32,091 bases of DNA, from positions 1 to 32,091 of the forward strand of contig CACWQS010000017.1 in assembly GCA_902763155.1 (NCBI GenBank). The letters run 5' to 3'. Positions 1 to 10,045 of the stretch are shown here, piece by piece. A program made the position numbers and the translations under genes. Below the pieces are notes generated by a model. That model did no database searches. It saw only the letters and a program-made list of their open reading frames with translations, and was not told where the DNA came from. The DNA is from an uncultured Pseudomonadota bacterium. Lineage in GTDB: Bacteria > Pseudomonadota > Alphaproteobacteria > RF32 > CAG-239. The first letter of the stretch is position 1. Each line of letters begins with the position of its first letter.

Positions 1-7
1 AAAACTA

Positions 8-37
8 AAAAGAGGTGCAAATCGCATCTCTTTTTTT
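8..37 (+). terminator. Rho-independent terminator of an upstream gene
   Basis: An 11-bp stem (left arm 8-18, right arm 24-34, one G-T wobble) with a five-base loop is followed by a run of T. It would end a plus-strand transcript that starts before this window; the gene it serves is not visible. Confidence 0.7.
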
Positions 38-46
38 GTGTTTAGT

Positions 47-125
47 ATCTTATTATTTTTCCGCGTGTTCTATCTACACGGCACTCAAAAGTTGCGGCGT
101 AATCACCTCACTATCTGAGATTTAC
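47..125. repeat. Degenerate copy of the stop-codon hairpin repeat
   Basis: The stretch has a short GTGT/ACAC palindrome (65-68 and 76-79), then a CGGC-type motif, a GGCGTAAT motif and CTATCTGAG near the right end. These occur in the same order in the right half of the elements behind secY, rpoA, the ABC exporter gene and pal. The left outer arm is not recognisable, so this is a decayed or partial copy. Its TCTATCTACAC core is closest to the fragment at the right edge of the window (about 32066-32091). Confidence 0.45.
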
Positions 126-169
126 AGGTAATTGTTTAAAAGGAAGGGCGGAAGTCTTTCCTTTTTTGC

Positions 170-198
170 TGGACAAGCAAGAAAAAGTATTCTATAAA
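170..198 (+). promoter_or_regulatory. Sigma70-like promoter for structured RNA R1
   Basis: TGGACA at 170-175 (one mismatch to TTGACA) and TATAAA at 193-198 are 17 bp apart. A start near 205 would place the 5' end directly before the first hairpin of R1, the same arrangement seen at R2 and R3. Confidence 0.5.
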
Positions 199-204
199 AT
201 CTTT

Positions 205-384
205 AGGCATAGAGATATGCTCGGAGATCTCGAAAATCTTCAAGAGCCGTCAGTAAGACGTTAAATTACAGCTTTTCAGCTATTGGCTGGAGAGCGGTAG
301 AATAAGCCATGCGGTGAATATACCGCACTATTAGTTCTTATAGTTTTCGAGTCTCCAGTCGCTGATTTTTTTAGCGACTATTTT
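205..384 (+). ncRNA. Structured RNA R1, unassigned family, about 180 nt
   Basis: No ORF fits here. Visible structure: a 5' hairpin GCATA/TATGC (207-220); a long-range helix in which GGAGA-bulged T-CTCGAAAA (223-236) pairs with TTTTCGAG-TCTCC (344-356), 13 bp; an inner hairpin CGTC/GACG followed by TTAAATTA; the motif AATAAGCC; a hairpin TGCGGT/ACCGCA (310-327) followed by CTATTAG; and a terminator hairpin AGTCGCT/AGCGACT (357-379) with a T run directly after the helix. R2 at 26866 and R3 at 14059 share this order. No gene on the same strand follows; rodA is convergent. It is therefore best read as a free-standing small RNA. It does not look like tmRNA, RNase P RNA, SRP RNA or 6S RNA, but no covariance search was possible. 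Confidence 0.65.
357..384 (+). terminator. Terminator of R1
   Basis: AGTCGCT (357-363) pairs with AGCGACT (373-379) and a T run follows. It sits immediately 3' of the long-range helix, as in R2 and R3. Confidence 0.7.
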
Positions 385-401
385 TATTATTTGGATGTTA
401 G

Positions 402-439
402 AAAACCGTAGCCGTTTGCCTTAATAGGCGGGCGGTTTT
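402..439 (-). terminator. Likely terminator of the mre-rodA operon
   Basis: On the minus strand AAAACCG pairs with CGGTTTT around an inner GCC/GGC hairpin. It starts at the rodA stop codon and ends in a TTTT stretch. On the plus strand the same bases also form a nine-pair stem using G-T pairs, so it may also stop read-through from R1. Confidence 0.5.
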
Positions 440-1575
440 TAATCGTCATCAAAGTTGTTTGATGTGTTTTGATTTATAGACATACAAAGGATTATGCCAA
501 AGCTGGCCATAATTGAAAACATTACCGTACCGCCATAAGAGATGAGCGGCAACGGCACACCAACCACCGGTAACAACCCCATAACCATAGCAATATTTAT
601 GAAGATATATAGAAAGTAGTTGGTATTTAAACCGATAATCACCAAGCGGGCAAAGTAATTACGACAACGAAATGCAAACAAATACCCCAAAGCCAACACC
701 AATAAGTTTATAAATAACAGACTTAGGCTACCTACCATGCCAAATTCTTCCGAAAACATAGTAAAAATAAAATCGGTATGTTTTTCCGGTAAAAAATTGA
801 GATGGGTTTGGGTGCCGTGTAAAAATCCTTTACCAAGCAGACCGCCGGAACCGAAAGCAATTTTGGATTGAATAATATGGTAGCCGGTGCCGAGCGGGTC
901 GCGTTCAGGATCCAAAAATGTCAAGACGCGGTTTTGTTGGTATTCGTGTAAAAAACTCCAAGCTACCGGTAGAGCCGCTAATGTAAATATACCGACCAGG
1001 ACAAATTTCCACCATTGGACTCCCACAGCAAACAACATTATTACAGCAGTGAAAAGCAACATCATAGCCGTTCCCAAATCCGGTTCCAAAATAATCAGTG
1101 CCACAGGCAGCAGAGCAAATATTACTGGTATAATAATGCCGCGAATGGCGTGAATACCCTGAATTGTCATTGAACTGAAATAGCGAGCCATAAACAGAAC
1201 CAGACCTATTTTCATCAACTCGGATGGCTGGAGCTTAAAAATTCCTAAGTTTATCCAGCGTTGCGCACCCATGCCGATATGCCCGCTGACTTCTACTACT
1301 AAAAGTAAAAATAATGTGATAAAATAGAACAAATAAGCAAATTTGTAATAGTGCCGCACATCAATCATAGCCATACCGAACATTAACAATAGTGACAATC
1401 CGAAGCGCAAAATATGCTTAAATGCCCAAGGTTCCCAGTTGCCGTTGGCGGCAGAATAAAGAGTAAGAGCGCCGATTACGGCAAGTAGAGTAATCAAAAA
1501 GATATAGGAATAACTTAAGCGAAAAAATTTGTTACGCAAGCTGTTATCCGAATTTGAAAAGTTTAAATCACTCAT
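439..1575 (-). CDS. rodA: RodA, SEDS peptidoglycan glycosyltransferase
   Basis: RodA polymerises lipid II into glycan strands in the inner membrane during cell elongation, working with PBP2 (MrdA), encoded directly upstream. The 378-residue protein is of normal length and rich in membrane helices (for example about 21-42, 56-72, 78-96 and 316-337). SEDS landmarks are clear: GAQRWINLG at 103-111, QPSEL at 116-120, EPDLGTA at 164-170, PEKHTDFIF at 263-271 and PLPLISYGGT at 341-350. It is the last gene of mreB-mreC-mreD-mrdA-rodA, nine bases after mrdA. RodA rather than its division paralogue FtsW is supported by the mre/mrdA neighbourhood. The N-terminus is short and polar and the C-terminus ends in an acidic tail. 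Confidence 0.96.
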   Translation of the reverse strand: MSDLNFSNSDNSLRNKFFRLSYSYIFLITLLAVIGALTLYSAANGNWEPWAFKHILRFGLSLLLMFGMAMIDVRHYYKFAYLFYFITLFLLLVVEVSGHIGMGAQRWINLGIFKLQPSELMKIGLVLFMARYFSSMTIQGIHAIRGIIIPVIFALLPVALIILEPDLGTAMMLLFTAVIMLFAVGVQWWKFVLVGIFTLAALPVAWSFLHEYQQNRVLTFLDPERDPLGTGYHIIQSKIAFGSGGLLGKGFLHGTQTHLNFLPEKHTDFIFTMFSEEFGMVGSLSLLFINLLVLALGYLFAFRCRNYFARLVIIGLNTNYFLYIFINIAMVMGLLPVVGVPLPLISYGGTVMFSIMASFGIILCMSINQNTSNNFDDD

Positions 1576-1584
1576 TTTTTCTCC

Positions 1585-3390
1585 TTATTGAATATTCAGC
1601 CTAAGCGCTTCTTGTAGAATTTTACCGGCAATAGGGGCAGCTACTCCGGCGCCCGATGAACCGTGCTCAACCACAACGGCTACGGCGTAACGCGGATTAT
1701 CTGCCGGTGCATAACCGATAAACAGAGCATGGTTGCGTAATCTCCATGGTAATTTTTCATCGGGAATAATTCCGGTTTTACGTTCTTTGGTGGAAATTCG
1801 GCGTACTTGAGTTGTGCCGGTTTTACCGCCCATGCGCATACCATCAATATTAAATTTGGCTTTTTTAGCTGTGCCGTCAATTGCATTAACCACGTCATAC
1901 ATACCTTGTTTAACTATTTCTATATTACGTTTGGAAATATTCAGTTTTTTAAATGGTTTCAGAGATTGGTTGCGCTTAATTAGTGTCGGCATTACGGCAT
2001 AGCCGCCGTTAACTACTCGTGCCAACATGGTGGCCAGATGCAACGGAGTAATTAGAACATACCCTTGTCCGATACCGGCATTAGCACTGTCCCCTTTAGT
2101 CCATACGGTATCTTTAGTGTTCTTCTTCCATTGTTCGGAAGGGATAAGGCCGTTTTTCTGATTATCAAGACCGATATTCAAGGTTTGCCCCAATCCCAGT
2201 TGCAAAGCCATATCGTGAATTTTATTTATTCCTACTCGCAAAGCCGTTTCATAAAAGAAAATATCACATGAATATTTTAGCGCTTCAATAACGTTTAAGG
2301 AGCCGTGTCCGAAATGTTTCCAACAATGAAATCGTGTGGAACCGATATCCATACCGCCGGAGCAAAAATAGCGCGTATCGGCATTAATGGTTTTAGCTTC
2401 AAGAGCTGCCAATGCTACCACAATTTTGAAGGTAGAACCTGGAGAATATTGACCGGAAACGGCTTTATTTATCAAAGGGGTTCTTTCGTTATTCAGTAAA
2501 GTATTCCAATGTTTATAGCTGATGCCGTTGGTAAATAAGTTGGGATCATAAGAAGGAGCAGAGATAAGTGCTAATATTTCACCGCTATGAACATCTAAAA
2601 CAACTGCGGCGCCGCTATTATCACCAAAAGCCTCATAAGCTGCTTTTTGTAAACGCGAATCGATGGTAATTTGCATACTGTCGCCGATACTACCGCTATG
2701 GCGTTCAATTTCTTTCATCACTCGTCCGTAAGCATTTACTTCCAGTTTTACGGTACCGCCTTGTCCTTGTAATTTGTAATCCAACGATTTTTCCAAGCCG
2801 GATTTGCCGATTTTGAAGCCTGGAACCATGTATAACGGACTGTTTTTGCTGTCTTTATCCGATACCGGTCCGACATAGCCGAGAACATGAGCATATAAAT
2901 CAGCCAGCGGATAGGTTCGGTTAAGTCCTTCGTCAATTTCTACTCCGGGCAAATCGGGGGCATGAAGCATAATTTTGGAAACTTCATCCCAAGCTAAATT
3001 ATCTTTAAGCTTAATCGGAATAAAGCGCCGATGCTTTTTTATATCGGATTTAATTTTATTTTCTTCATCTTTCGTTAACGGGATGATATTTTTGAATGTG
3101 CTTATTGTTTTTTCTATATCGGGTGTTTGTTCGGTGATTAAAACTGCCTGAAAATCTTGCTCATTTTTAGCGATTATTTCACCGTTGCGGTCATAAATTG
3201 TGCCGCGCGGTGGAACCAAAAAACGAGTAGAAATACGATTTTCATCAGACATTACCTTATATTTATCAGCCTCATAAATTTGTAAAAAATACAAGCGGGC
3301 TACGATGACCATAAAGGCCAACAGATTGAAAAAAATAATAACAACTGTGCGTCGTCCTAGAATTTGCATTTTTTCATTTTTATTGCTCAT
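1585..3390 (-). CDS. mrdA: Penicillin-binding protein 2, elongation transpeptidase
   Basis: PBP2 cross-links peptidoglycan as the class B transpeptidase of the elongasome. The 601-residue protein has one N-terminal membrane anchor (about 14-36), a pedestal/dimerisation region starting near the PPRGTIYDRNG motif (60-70), and a periplasmic transpeptidase domain. All three catalytic motifs are present: SxxK as S319-T-F-K322, SxN-type as S374-C-D376, and KTG at 523-525. Having D in place of N in the second motif is usual for PBP2. The start overlaps the mreD stop by 11 bases, so translation is probably coupled. Length and motif spacing match MrdA rather than FtsI. Confidence 0.96.
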   Translation of the reverse strand: MSNKNEKMQILGRRTVVIIFFNLLAFMVIVARLYFLQIYEADKYKVMSDENRISTRFLVPPRGTIYDRNGEIIAKNEQDFQAVLITEQTPDIEKTISTFKNIIPLTKDEENKIKSDIKKHRRFIPIKLKDNLAWDEVSKIMLHAPDLPGVEIDEGLNRTYPLADLYAHVLGYVGPVSDKDSKNSPLYMVPGFKIGKSGLEKSLDYKLQGQGGTVKLEVNAYGRVMKEIERHSGSIGDSMQITIDSRLQKAAYEAFGDNSGAAVVLDVHSGEILALISAPSYDPNLFTNGISYKHWNTLLNNERTPLINKAVSGQYSPGSTFKIVVALAALEAKTINADTRYFCSGGMDIGSTRFHCWKHFGHGSLNVIEALKYSCDIFFYETALRVGINKIHDMALQLGLGQTLNIGLDNQKNGLIPSEQWKKNTKDTVWTKGDSANAGIGQGYVLITPLHLATMLARVVNGGYAVMPTLIKRNQSLKPFKKLNISKRNIEIVKQGMYDVVNAIDGTAKKAKFNIDGMRMGGKTGTTQVRRISTKERKTGIIPDEKLPWRLRNHALFIGYAPADNPRYAVAVVVEHGSSGAGVAAPIAGKILQEALRLNIQ

Positions 3391-3910
3391 TTATGTTCTC
3401 CGGCGGTAAAAATTTATGTGCCAGCCAAGCATTAAATGCGGCAATCAGCGGGTAAAACATAACGGTAGAGAAGTAACCGACCATAATTTCACTTATTGGT
3501 AACCAGCAAGTAAAATAAAGCATCAACAAAAGCCATTTAGATAGGGTAAAAGCCAGAGCTGCTAAGCTGAAAATTAACCAACGAACACTAAATGATGAGG
3601 TTTGGAAATAGCGGCAGAGCCAACCGACAGCGCCAACCAAACCAAGCATTAATAAAGTATTGATTCCCAGAGGAGATGAGCTATAAATATCGATTATAAA
3701 GCCGATGCAAAAAGCAGATAGCCAACCGAATAATGATGGTCGATTAAGGCGCCAATAATAAACGCAAATCACGCCAATGGCCGGACGAAAAAAATTTATC
3801 TGTACCGAATTTATCGGCATAAAAAATAACAACATCAATAACAGACTGGAAAATAACGGCAGTCGGTGGCGCAAAAACGCAAATATCTGTTCTTGTCTTT
3901 TACTGCGCAT
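3380..3910 (-). CDS. mreD: MreD, rod-shape inner-membrane protein
   Basis: The 176-residue protein is made almost entirely of hydrophobic helices, as expected for MreD, an integral membrane partner of MreC and RodA/PBP2. MreD diverges fast and has no catalytic motif, so the call rests on size, topology and position between mreC and mrdA. It overlaps mreC by 11 bases and mrdA by 11 bases. A PLGINTLLML stretch near the middle resembles the conserved G-x-N core of MreD-type proteins. Confidence 0.88.
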   Translation of the reverse strand: MRSKRQEQIFAFLRHRLPLFSSLLLMLLFFMPINSVQINFFRPAIGVICVYYWRLNRPSLFGWLSAFCIGFIIDIYSSSPLGINTLLMLGLVGAVGWLCRYFQTSSFSVRWLIFSLAALAFTLSKWLLLMLYFTCWLPISEIMVGYFSTVMFYPLIAAFNAWLAHKFLPPENINEQ

Positions 3911-4781
3911 TAGTGTTGCTTTCCGTGAATTCGTTTAAGAAATTTTCGTTATGCGACAGGCCATAGTCAACAATACGCACATATTCCAAGCGACTGATAT
4001 CGGCAATCGGTTCTACATCAACTGTGCCGTCATTATGCACGGTGTTAACAAAGCCTATTGGCAAACCGGCGGGAAAAATGCCGCCAACACCTGATGTAAC
4101 GATAAGATCTCCTGCCTGAATATCAGCATTGGAACGGGTAAAAATAAGTTGCGGCATAGCTGTATTGTTGCCGCTTAATATTCCGCGTGCGCGGGTGCGT
4201 TCAACCACTACCGGAATTTTAGAGTTAATATCGGTAATAAGGATAATTTTGGCGTATTTATTACCAACCGTATCAACGCGCCCGATAACACTTTCTTCAC
4301 CCACAACCACTTGTCCTTTTTCTACTATATTATCTCCGATATAAACAAGGAGCAAATGGGTAAAATTGTCGCCGGATTCGGCAATAATTTGGGCACTGAC
4401 AAATGTGGCTTCTGCCGGAGGAATGTAGTTAAGCAGACGTGATAAAAGCTGGTTCTCGACTTCTAGGGTGCGCACCTTGTTTTGTAAAATCATCATCTGC
4501 TTATTTTCATCGCGTAATTGTTGATTATCGGCATAAATATGACTGATATCATAAAAATATGTATACACGCGATGGATAGCTCGTGCCGGAAATTCGATAA
4601 CCTGCATTATCGGTCCGGTGGCATCAATGATAACTTTATCAACCGCACTTACGATAAGGCTATCAACCCGCGTTAAAAAAATACTTAAAAAAGACACAAC
4701 GAAGAGGATGACCACAAACAATCGGCGAAAAAAATCCTTTATTTCGCCGAATTGGATGAGCCAAACTTTGCGCTGCTTCAT
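3900..4781 (-). CDS. mreC: MreC, rod-shape-determining periplasmic scaffold
   Basis: MreC is a bitopic protein that links cytoplasmic MreB to PBP2/RodA and activates cell-wall synthesis. The 293-residue protein has a membrane helix at about 20-42, then a coiled coil at about 83-115 rich in leucine and charged residues, then the beta-rich MreC domain. Typical elements are VIGRVDTVGNKYAKIILITD and SGVGGIFPAGLPIG. Its C-terminus is a short polar tail without the long proline-rich extension of some alphaproteobacteria. The AGGAGAT ribosome site supports the start at 4781; mreB ends 24 bases upstream. Confidence 0.95.
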   Translation of the reverse strand: MKQRKVWLIQFGEIKDFFRRLFVVILFVVSFLSIFLTRVDSLIVSAVDKVIIDATGPIMQVIEFPARAIHRVYTYFYDISHIYADNQQLRDENKQMMILQNKVRTLEVENQLLSRLLNYIPPAEATFVSAQIIAESGDNFTHLLLVYIGDNIVEKGQVVVGEESVIGRVDTVGNKYAKIILITDINSKIPVVVERTRARGILSGNNTAMPQLIFTRSNADIQAGDLIVTSGVGGIFPAGLPIGFVNTVHNDGTVDVEPIADISRLEYVRIVDYGLSHNENFLNEFTESNTNAQ

Positions 4782-4805
4782 GGGATCTCCTTTTTAGCAC
4801 CAAAG

Positions 4806-5873
<1,068 letters not shown>

Positions 5874-5882
5874 TTATTTATT

Positions 5883-5909
5883 TTTATAACAGTTTATTGG
5901 AATCTGCAA
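5883..5909 (-). promoter_or_regulatory. Candidate promoter of the mreB operon
   Basis: On the minus strand TTGCAG (5909-5904) and TATAAA (5888-5883) are separated by 15 bp, shorter than the ideal 17. It lies in the only gap between miaA and mreB. The short spacing keeps confidence low. Confidence 0.35.
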
Positions 5910-5937
5910 GCGATATTTTACAATTTTTTAAACTTTA

Positions 5938-6852
5938 TTACAGAAGTTTTATCTTTTCTAACCAATCGGTCTGGTTGATGTATGGTTCGGTAAATTCAAT
6001 CTCGGCGCTAAGTTTGTTTTTGAGCCATGTGCGTTGGCGTTTGGCATATTGGCGGGTATGCAGTTTGGCAAGTTCAAGTGCTTTTGAAAGCGGCATTTCT
6101 CCTTTTACCGCAAGGCTTAATTCCGGCACGCCGAGGGCTTTCATTGCCGGCAGTGTTTCATCAATTTGCCGTTTGAGCAAGGCGGCGATTTCTTCTAATA
6201 CGCCGAGTTCCACCATTTTATCGAGTCGTTCTCGGCAACGCTGTTCGATTACTTCAATTTGCGGCACAATTTTAACCACCTTAAATTTGGCTTCCGGCAG
6301 TTTTTTAATCAGCGGAACTTGATACCACTCGGAAAGTTTGCGTTTGGTAAAAAGTATAATTTCAGCAGCACGTGTTAGACGAGTTTTATCGTTTTTATGC
6401 AATTTTTGCGCCATTATAGGGTCATTTTGTTCCAAGAATGTATATAATTCCGATAGGGACATGGTTGCTACGTGCCTGCGGATTTCGCTTGGTACTTCGG
6501 GAATCGGTGTCATGCCGTTAATCAGTGCGTCAATATACATTCCGGTACCGCCAACCACAATCGGCAGTTTTTGCTCGTTCCATAATGCACGAATTTCAGC
6601 CACGCATAAATCAAGCCATTCGACCACATTACCACGTTTTTTGGCATCGTAAAGTTCAAATAGGCGATGTTCTGCCGCATTTTTTTCTTCTTCGCTAGGA
6701 GTGGCGGCAATAATCGGGATATCTTTGTAAATCTGCATAGCATCGCAGTTAATGATTACACCGTTAAATGCCCTTGCCGCATCAATAGCCAATCGCGACT
6801 TACCTGAGGCTGTCGGACCGGCAATAATCAATACAGAGCGAGCGTTTTTCAT
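5938..6852 (-). CDS. miaA: MiaA, tRNA dimethylallyltransferase
   Basis: MiaA transfers a dimethylallyl group to N6 of adenosine 37 in tRNAs that read codons beginning with U, which steadies codon-anticodon pairing. The 304-residue protein has the P-loop GPTASGKS at 12-19, the substrate motif DAMQIYKDIPI (usually DSxQ-x-Y; here A replaces S), and VVGGTGMYIDALINGM near residue 100. The C-terminal tRNA-binding motif RTWLKNK is present. It begins two bases after the stop of the upstream U32-family gene, itself a likely tRNA-modification enzyme, so they are probably one transcript. Confidence 0.96.
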   Translation of the reverse strand: MKNARSVLIIAGPTASGKSRLAIDAARAFNGVIINCDAMQIYKDIPIIAATPSEEEKNAAEHRLFELYDAKKRGNVVEWLDLCVAEIRALWNEQKLPIVVGGTGMYIDALINGMTPIPEVPSEIRRHVATMSLSELYTFLEQNDPIMAQKLHKNDKTRLTRAAEIILFTKRKLSEWYQVPLIKKLPEAKFKVVKIVPQIEVIEQRCRERLDKMVELGVLEEIAALLKRQIDETLPAMKALGVPELSLAVKGEMPLSKALELAKLHTRQYAKRQRTWLKNKLSAEIEFTEPYINQTDWLEKIKLL

Positions 6853-6854
6853 TC

Positions 6855-8267
6855 TTAATTATCCTCAAGCGGGCAACCATCTATAAGCTGATTAAATTCG
6901 GCTTTTTTGCGAGCATACATTTCGGCATTTTCACCTTTTAGCCCCTCTTTTTTGCGAGCAATTACATATTGCGGCAAAAGTTTTTTAATTTCATTTATCG
7001 GTCTATCCCAAACTTGTGGACGTAGGCGAATTTTTTTGCCTTGTCCGGCAGAAACTTTTGGGGTGATTTCGCCGCTGTCGGCATCTTCAAATTCGTGCAA
7101 AGTAAGGCGCAAATTTTCTAATGTATTCGGGAGTAAAAATTCGATAGTTTCACCACTGTTGATATAATTGCGAATTTCAAAAATAGCATCATCGCCTTGC
7201 CATTCGACAATCGAACCGGCAAACAGCCATTCGCCCATGGTGCGGGTGTATTCATAATTTTGACTGATGTTGGTAAGTTTTCCATCGTGAAAACCCAAAC
7301 AATAGCCACGGTTTTGCAGAGCGTAGAGTTCTTCCATGTATTTGCTGTAATTCCATGCGCTTGGGTTGGCATAATAGTCATCAATCGCTTGGCGATAGGC
7401 ACGAGCCACGGTTCCGGCGTAATATTCGGTTTTGTTGCGTCCTTCTACTTTTAGCGAATCCATACCGATGCGCAAAATATCATTCAAACGCGGCATGAGG
7501 CACATATCTTTGGAATTGAGAAGATAGCCGCCGTGCTCGTCTTCGACAATTTCATAATATTCGCCCGGTCTGAATTCTTCTTCGAGCAAAAATTCAAATG
7601 CTTTGGCATTATCCTGATTGATTTCCACTTCTTTTATGGTGCCGTCTTTAAGACGTAAGTGCATTTTGTAGTGCCAGCGGCAACAGTGAGCGCATTTTCC
7701 TTTGTTGGCGCTACGGTCAGCCATAAAATTCGAAATCAGACAACGACCGGAATATGACATACACATTGCGCCATGGATGAAACATTCAAGCAAAATATCC
7801 GGACATTGATTGCGGATTTGTTCCATTTCGGCAAAAGTTACTTCGCGCCCTAAAACGCACAAACTGGCGCCCATAGACTGCCAAAATTTTACCGTTTGCC
7901 CCGAACAAATATTGGCTTGGGTGGAAACAAAACGTTTCAGTTCCGGCGCATGTTGTTGCAGATAATAAAAGACACCGGGGTCAGCCACCAAAACCCCGTC
8001 CGGTTGCAATTCGCGCAAAGTTTGCACAAATTGCGGCAGTTTTTCCGCTTCTTCGTTGTGGATATACAAATTGAGCGTTAAATAGATTTTTTTACCGTGA
8101 TTATGCACAAATTCAATACCTTCTTTCAGGTCTTCAAGCGTAAACTTGGATTGAGTACGCAGGCTCATATCAGGTGTGCCGGCATAAACGGCATCGGCAC
8201 CGTAGAGAATAGCGGTTTTGAGTTTGACCAGCGAACCTGCCGGTAAAAGTAATTCGGCTTTTTTCAT
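6855..8267 (-). CDS. trhP: U32-family protein, TrhP (YegQ)-like tRNA hydroxylation enzyme
   Basis: The 470-residue protein begins with the KAELLLPAGSLVKLKTAILYGADAVY-type TIM-barrel motif of the U32 family. It carries the U32 signature at 161-179: E161-x-F-x-x-G-A-M-C169-x4-G-x-C176-x-I-S. Further cysteines at 192, 195 and 196 fit a metal or Fe-S site. U32 proteins were first called peptidases. Members of this length related to E. coli YegQ/TrhP make 5-hydroxyuridine at tRNA position 34, and adjacency to miaA supports a tRNA role. RlhA and UbiU/UbiV are relatives; length and a C-terminal domain after about residue 370 favour TrhP. It overlaps the DUF3108 gene by one base (TAATG). Confidence 0.82.
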   Translation of the reverse strand: MKKAELLLPAGSLVKLKTAILYGADAVYAGTPDMSLRTQSKFTLEDLKEGIEFVHNHGKKIYLTLNLYIHNEEAEKLPQFVQTLRELQPDGVLVADPGVFYYLQQHAPELKRFVSTQANICSGQTVKFWQSMGASLCVLGREVTFAEMEQIRNQCPDILLECFIHGAMCMSYSGRCLISNFMADRSANKGKCAHCCRWHYKMHLRLKDGTIKEVEINQDNAKAFEFLLEEEFRPGEYYEIVEDEHGGYLLNSKDMCLMPRLNDILRIGMDSLKVEGRNKTEYYAGTVARAYRQAIDDYYANPSAWNYSKYMEELYALQNRGYCLGFHDGKLTNISQNYEYTRTMGEWLFAGSIVEWQGDDAIFEIRNYINSGETIEFLLPNTLENLRLTLHEFEDADSGEITPKVSAGQGKKIRLRPQVWDRPINEIKKLLPQYVIARKKEGLKGENAEMYARKKAEFNQLIDGCPLEDN

Positions 8268-9031
8268 TATTTTTTGACCTCAATTTTTGTTGTTAATGCT
8301 TCCAACTCGCCAAATGGTGTCGATTCAACCAAAATGCGGGCGATAAAAGGTAAATCGGTTTGTTTATCACGCAAAACCCAGAAATATATCGGCTCGTCTT
8401 TTTGGAGCATAAATCCGGCATCGGCGTCGTCGAGAACTTCAAGAAAGTATTGGCATTTAAGGGCTTTACCTTCAAAATACGGTGTTTTAATTTTTTCTTT
8501 GCCTACGGTTTTGACTTTGGAAAGAGAGTAGCGTTTGCCGTTGAAAGAATATTGCTCGAAATCGCAGTTATTTTTGCGAATTATTTGTTCTGTCAGGGCA
8601 GCAAAAGTGCTCAACAAATCATTTGACGAGGCATATTGGGAATCGATTGGCGTTTCGTCTTGGCGTTTGTAATCATCTTTAATACTGATACGATATTGCG
8701 GCACGCCATCGGCGTAGACAATTTCCTTACTGCGTTTATGAAAACGCGATTCAGATGTTTGGAAATAGCTTTGCGGCTTGAAAACGTTTTTGTTATATGT
8801 GCCGACAGAATGGTAAGTGGCTTTAAAAGGGTAGAGCGTGCCGAATGTGTTGGTGGTAACAACCGAAGTTTTGATATCATAATCGCGGTTGTTATAAAAT
8901 TTATAGGTAAATGTTTCTTCGGCGGCATCTAAAAAAGCAATAGATGAAGCAATATAGTGTGTCACTTCGGCAGCATACAGTCGCAAAGGCAAAAAAACAG
9001 CGGCAAAAAGCCAAAACAATAAACGTTTCAT
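8267..9031 (-). CDS. DUF3108-type exported protein
   Basis: The 254-residue protein has a clear signal peptide (about 1-20, cleaved after LYA), so it should be periplasmic or envelope-bound. The body is beta-rich, with a mid-protein motif like PIDSQYASSNDLLSTFAAL. This pattern, together with conserved Y-F-N-G-K-R-type strands, fits the DUF3108 family, whose function is not established. It is the first gene of a minus-strand set with the U32 gene and miaA, sharing one base with the U32 start. Divergent ddl lies 65 bp away, so that gap probably holds promoters in both directions. Confidence 0.7.
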   Translation of the reverse strand: MKRLLFWLFAAVFLPLRLYAAEVTHYIASSIAFLDAAEETFTYKFYNNRDYDIKTSVVTTNTFGTLYPFKATYHSVGTYNKNVFKPQSYFQTSESRFHKRSKEIVYADGVPQYRISIKDDYKRQDETPIDSQYASSNDLLSTFAALTEQIIRKNNCDFEQYSFNGKRYSLSKVKTVGKEKIKTPYFEGKALKCQYFLEVLDDADAGFMLQKDEPIYFWVLRDKQTDLPFIARILVESTPFGELEALTTKIEVKK

Positions 9032-9096
9032 TAGTCAATCCTTAAACAATTGCTCATACAATAACAGAAAATTTGAGATTATAAAGGAAAAAATGC

Positions 9097-10005
9097 ATGC
9101 CGAAAAAAGTTTTGTTGGTTTATGGCGGATTTTCTGCCGAGCGAGAGGTCAGTATCAGTTCGGAAAAAGATATTGCTACCGCTCTGAAAAGCAAAGGCTA
9201 TGAGGTGATTGAACATGATTTGACCGATGTGTGGAAGTTTATTGAATTATTGCGCGCCGAAAAGCCCGATGTAGTATATAACGGATTATATGGTAACTGG
9301 GGTGAGGACGGCGAAATTCAAGGGCTTTTGGATATGTTGCAAATTCCTTATACTCATTCATCGATGGTGGCGTCGGTGGTGGGTATGAACAAACATTTAA
9401 GCAAATTGGTTGCCGCGCAAAACGGGGTGAAAACGCCGCGCGGGCAGATGATGACTTTTGCCGAATATAAAAAGCAAAAAGTTGGTTTGTCTTTGCCATA
9501 CGTGGTAAAACCGGTGGCGGACGGCTCGAGCGTGGGAGTATTTTTAGTGCTTAAAGCGGAAGATGCCGACAAGGTAACTTATGATGATGAAAATACTCAG
9601 CTTTTGGTCGAAGAATATATAGGTGGGCGCGAATTGACGGTAATGTGTCTGAAAGGTAAGTCTTATGTTGTAACAGAATTGAAGGCATCGAACGAATTTT
9701 ATGATTACAACGCCAAATATACAGCCGGAAAAACGCAACATATTTTGCCGGCCGATTTGCCAGAAGATATTACTGCAACATGTCTGAAATATGCCGAAAC
9801 GATGCATAAAGCAATAGGGTGCAATGCGGTATCCCGTTGCGATATGCGCTATAATCCCAAAGACGGAGTGGTGCTTTTGGAAATAAATACCAATCCAGGA
9901 ATGACATCGCTATCGTTAGTTCCGGAGCAAGCAAATTATGCCGGTATATCGTATGCGGAGTTGTGTGAGATGTTGGTTGAGTCAGCAGCGTGTCGGAAAA
10001 AATAG
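9097..10005 (+). CDS. ddl: D-alanine--D-alanine ligase
   Basis: Ddl joins two D-alanines with ATP to make the terminal dipeptide of the peptidoglycan stem. The 302-residue protein has the N-terminal motif GGFSAEREVSI at 10-20, the ATP-grasp core, the loop GSSVGV (143-148), EEYIGGRELTV around 172-182, and the metal/ATP motif LEINTNPGMTSLS at 261-273 with E262, N264 and T270. Length suits the DdlB type. The ATG at 9097 follows an AAAGGA ribosome site. Ddl is usually in the mur/fts cluster; here it stands between an unrelated divergent operon and secY. Confidence 0.95.
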   Translation: MPKKVLLVYGGFSAEREVSISSEKDIATALKSKGYEVIEHDLTDVWKFIELLRAEKPDVVYNGLYGNWGEDGEIQGLLDMLQIPYTHSSMVASVVGMNKHLSKLVAAQNGVKTPRGQMMTFAEYKKQKVGLSLPYVVKPVADGSSVGVFLVLKAEDADKVTYDDENTQLLVEEYIGGRELTVMCLKGKSYVVTELKASNEFYDYNAKYTAGKTQHILPADLPEDITATCLKYAETMHKAIGCNAVSRCDMRYNPKDGVVLLEINTNPGMTSLSLVPEQANYAGISYAELCEMLVESAACRKK

Positions 10006-10045
10006 AGAGTTTTTCGTTGTTTATATGTGGATAAACAAATTTTTG

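Noticed and set aside
205..384. R1 as tmRNA, RNase P RNA, SRP RNA or 6S RNA
   Set aside because: None of the diagnostic blocks is present (tRNA-like end with CCA, P4 GAGGAAAGTC-type core, GGAAGCAGCC loop), and at least two related copies exist in one window.
9032..9096. Divergent promoters between the DUF3108 gene and ddl
   Set aside because: Promoters are likely there by layout, but no -35/-10 pair was clear enough to list.
10026..10034. DnaA-box-like TGTGGATAA (also at 31218-31226)
   Set aside because: Only single isolated matches, with no cluster, AT-rich unwinding repeat or dnaA/parAB nearby, so an origin is not supported.
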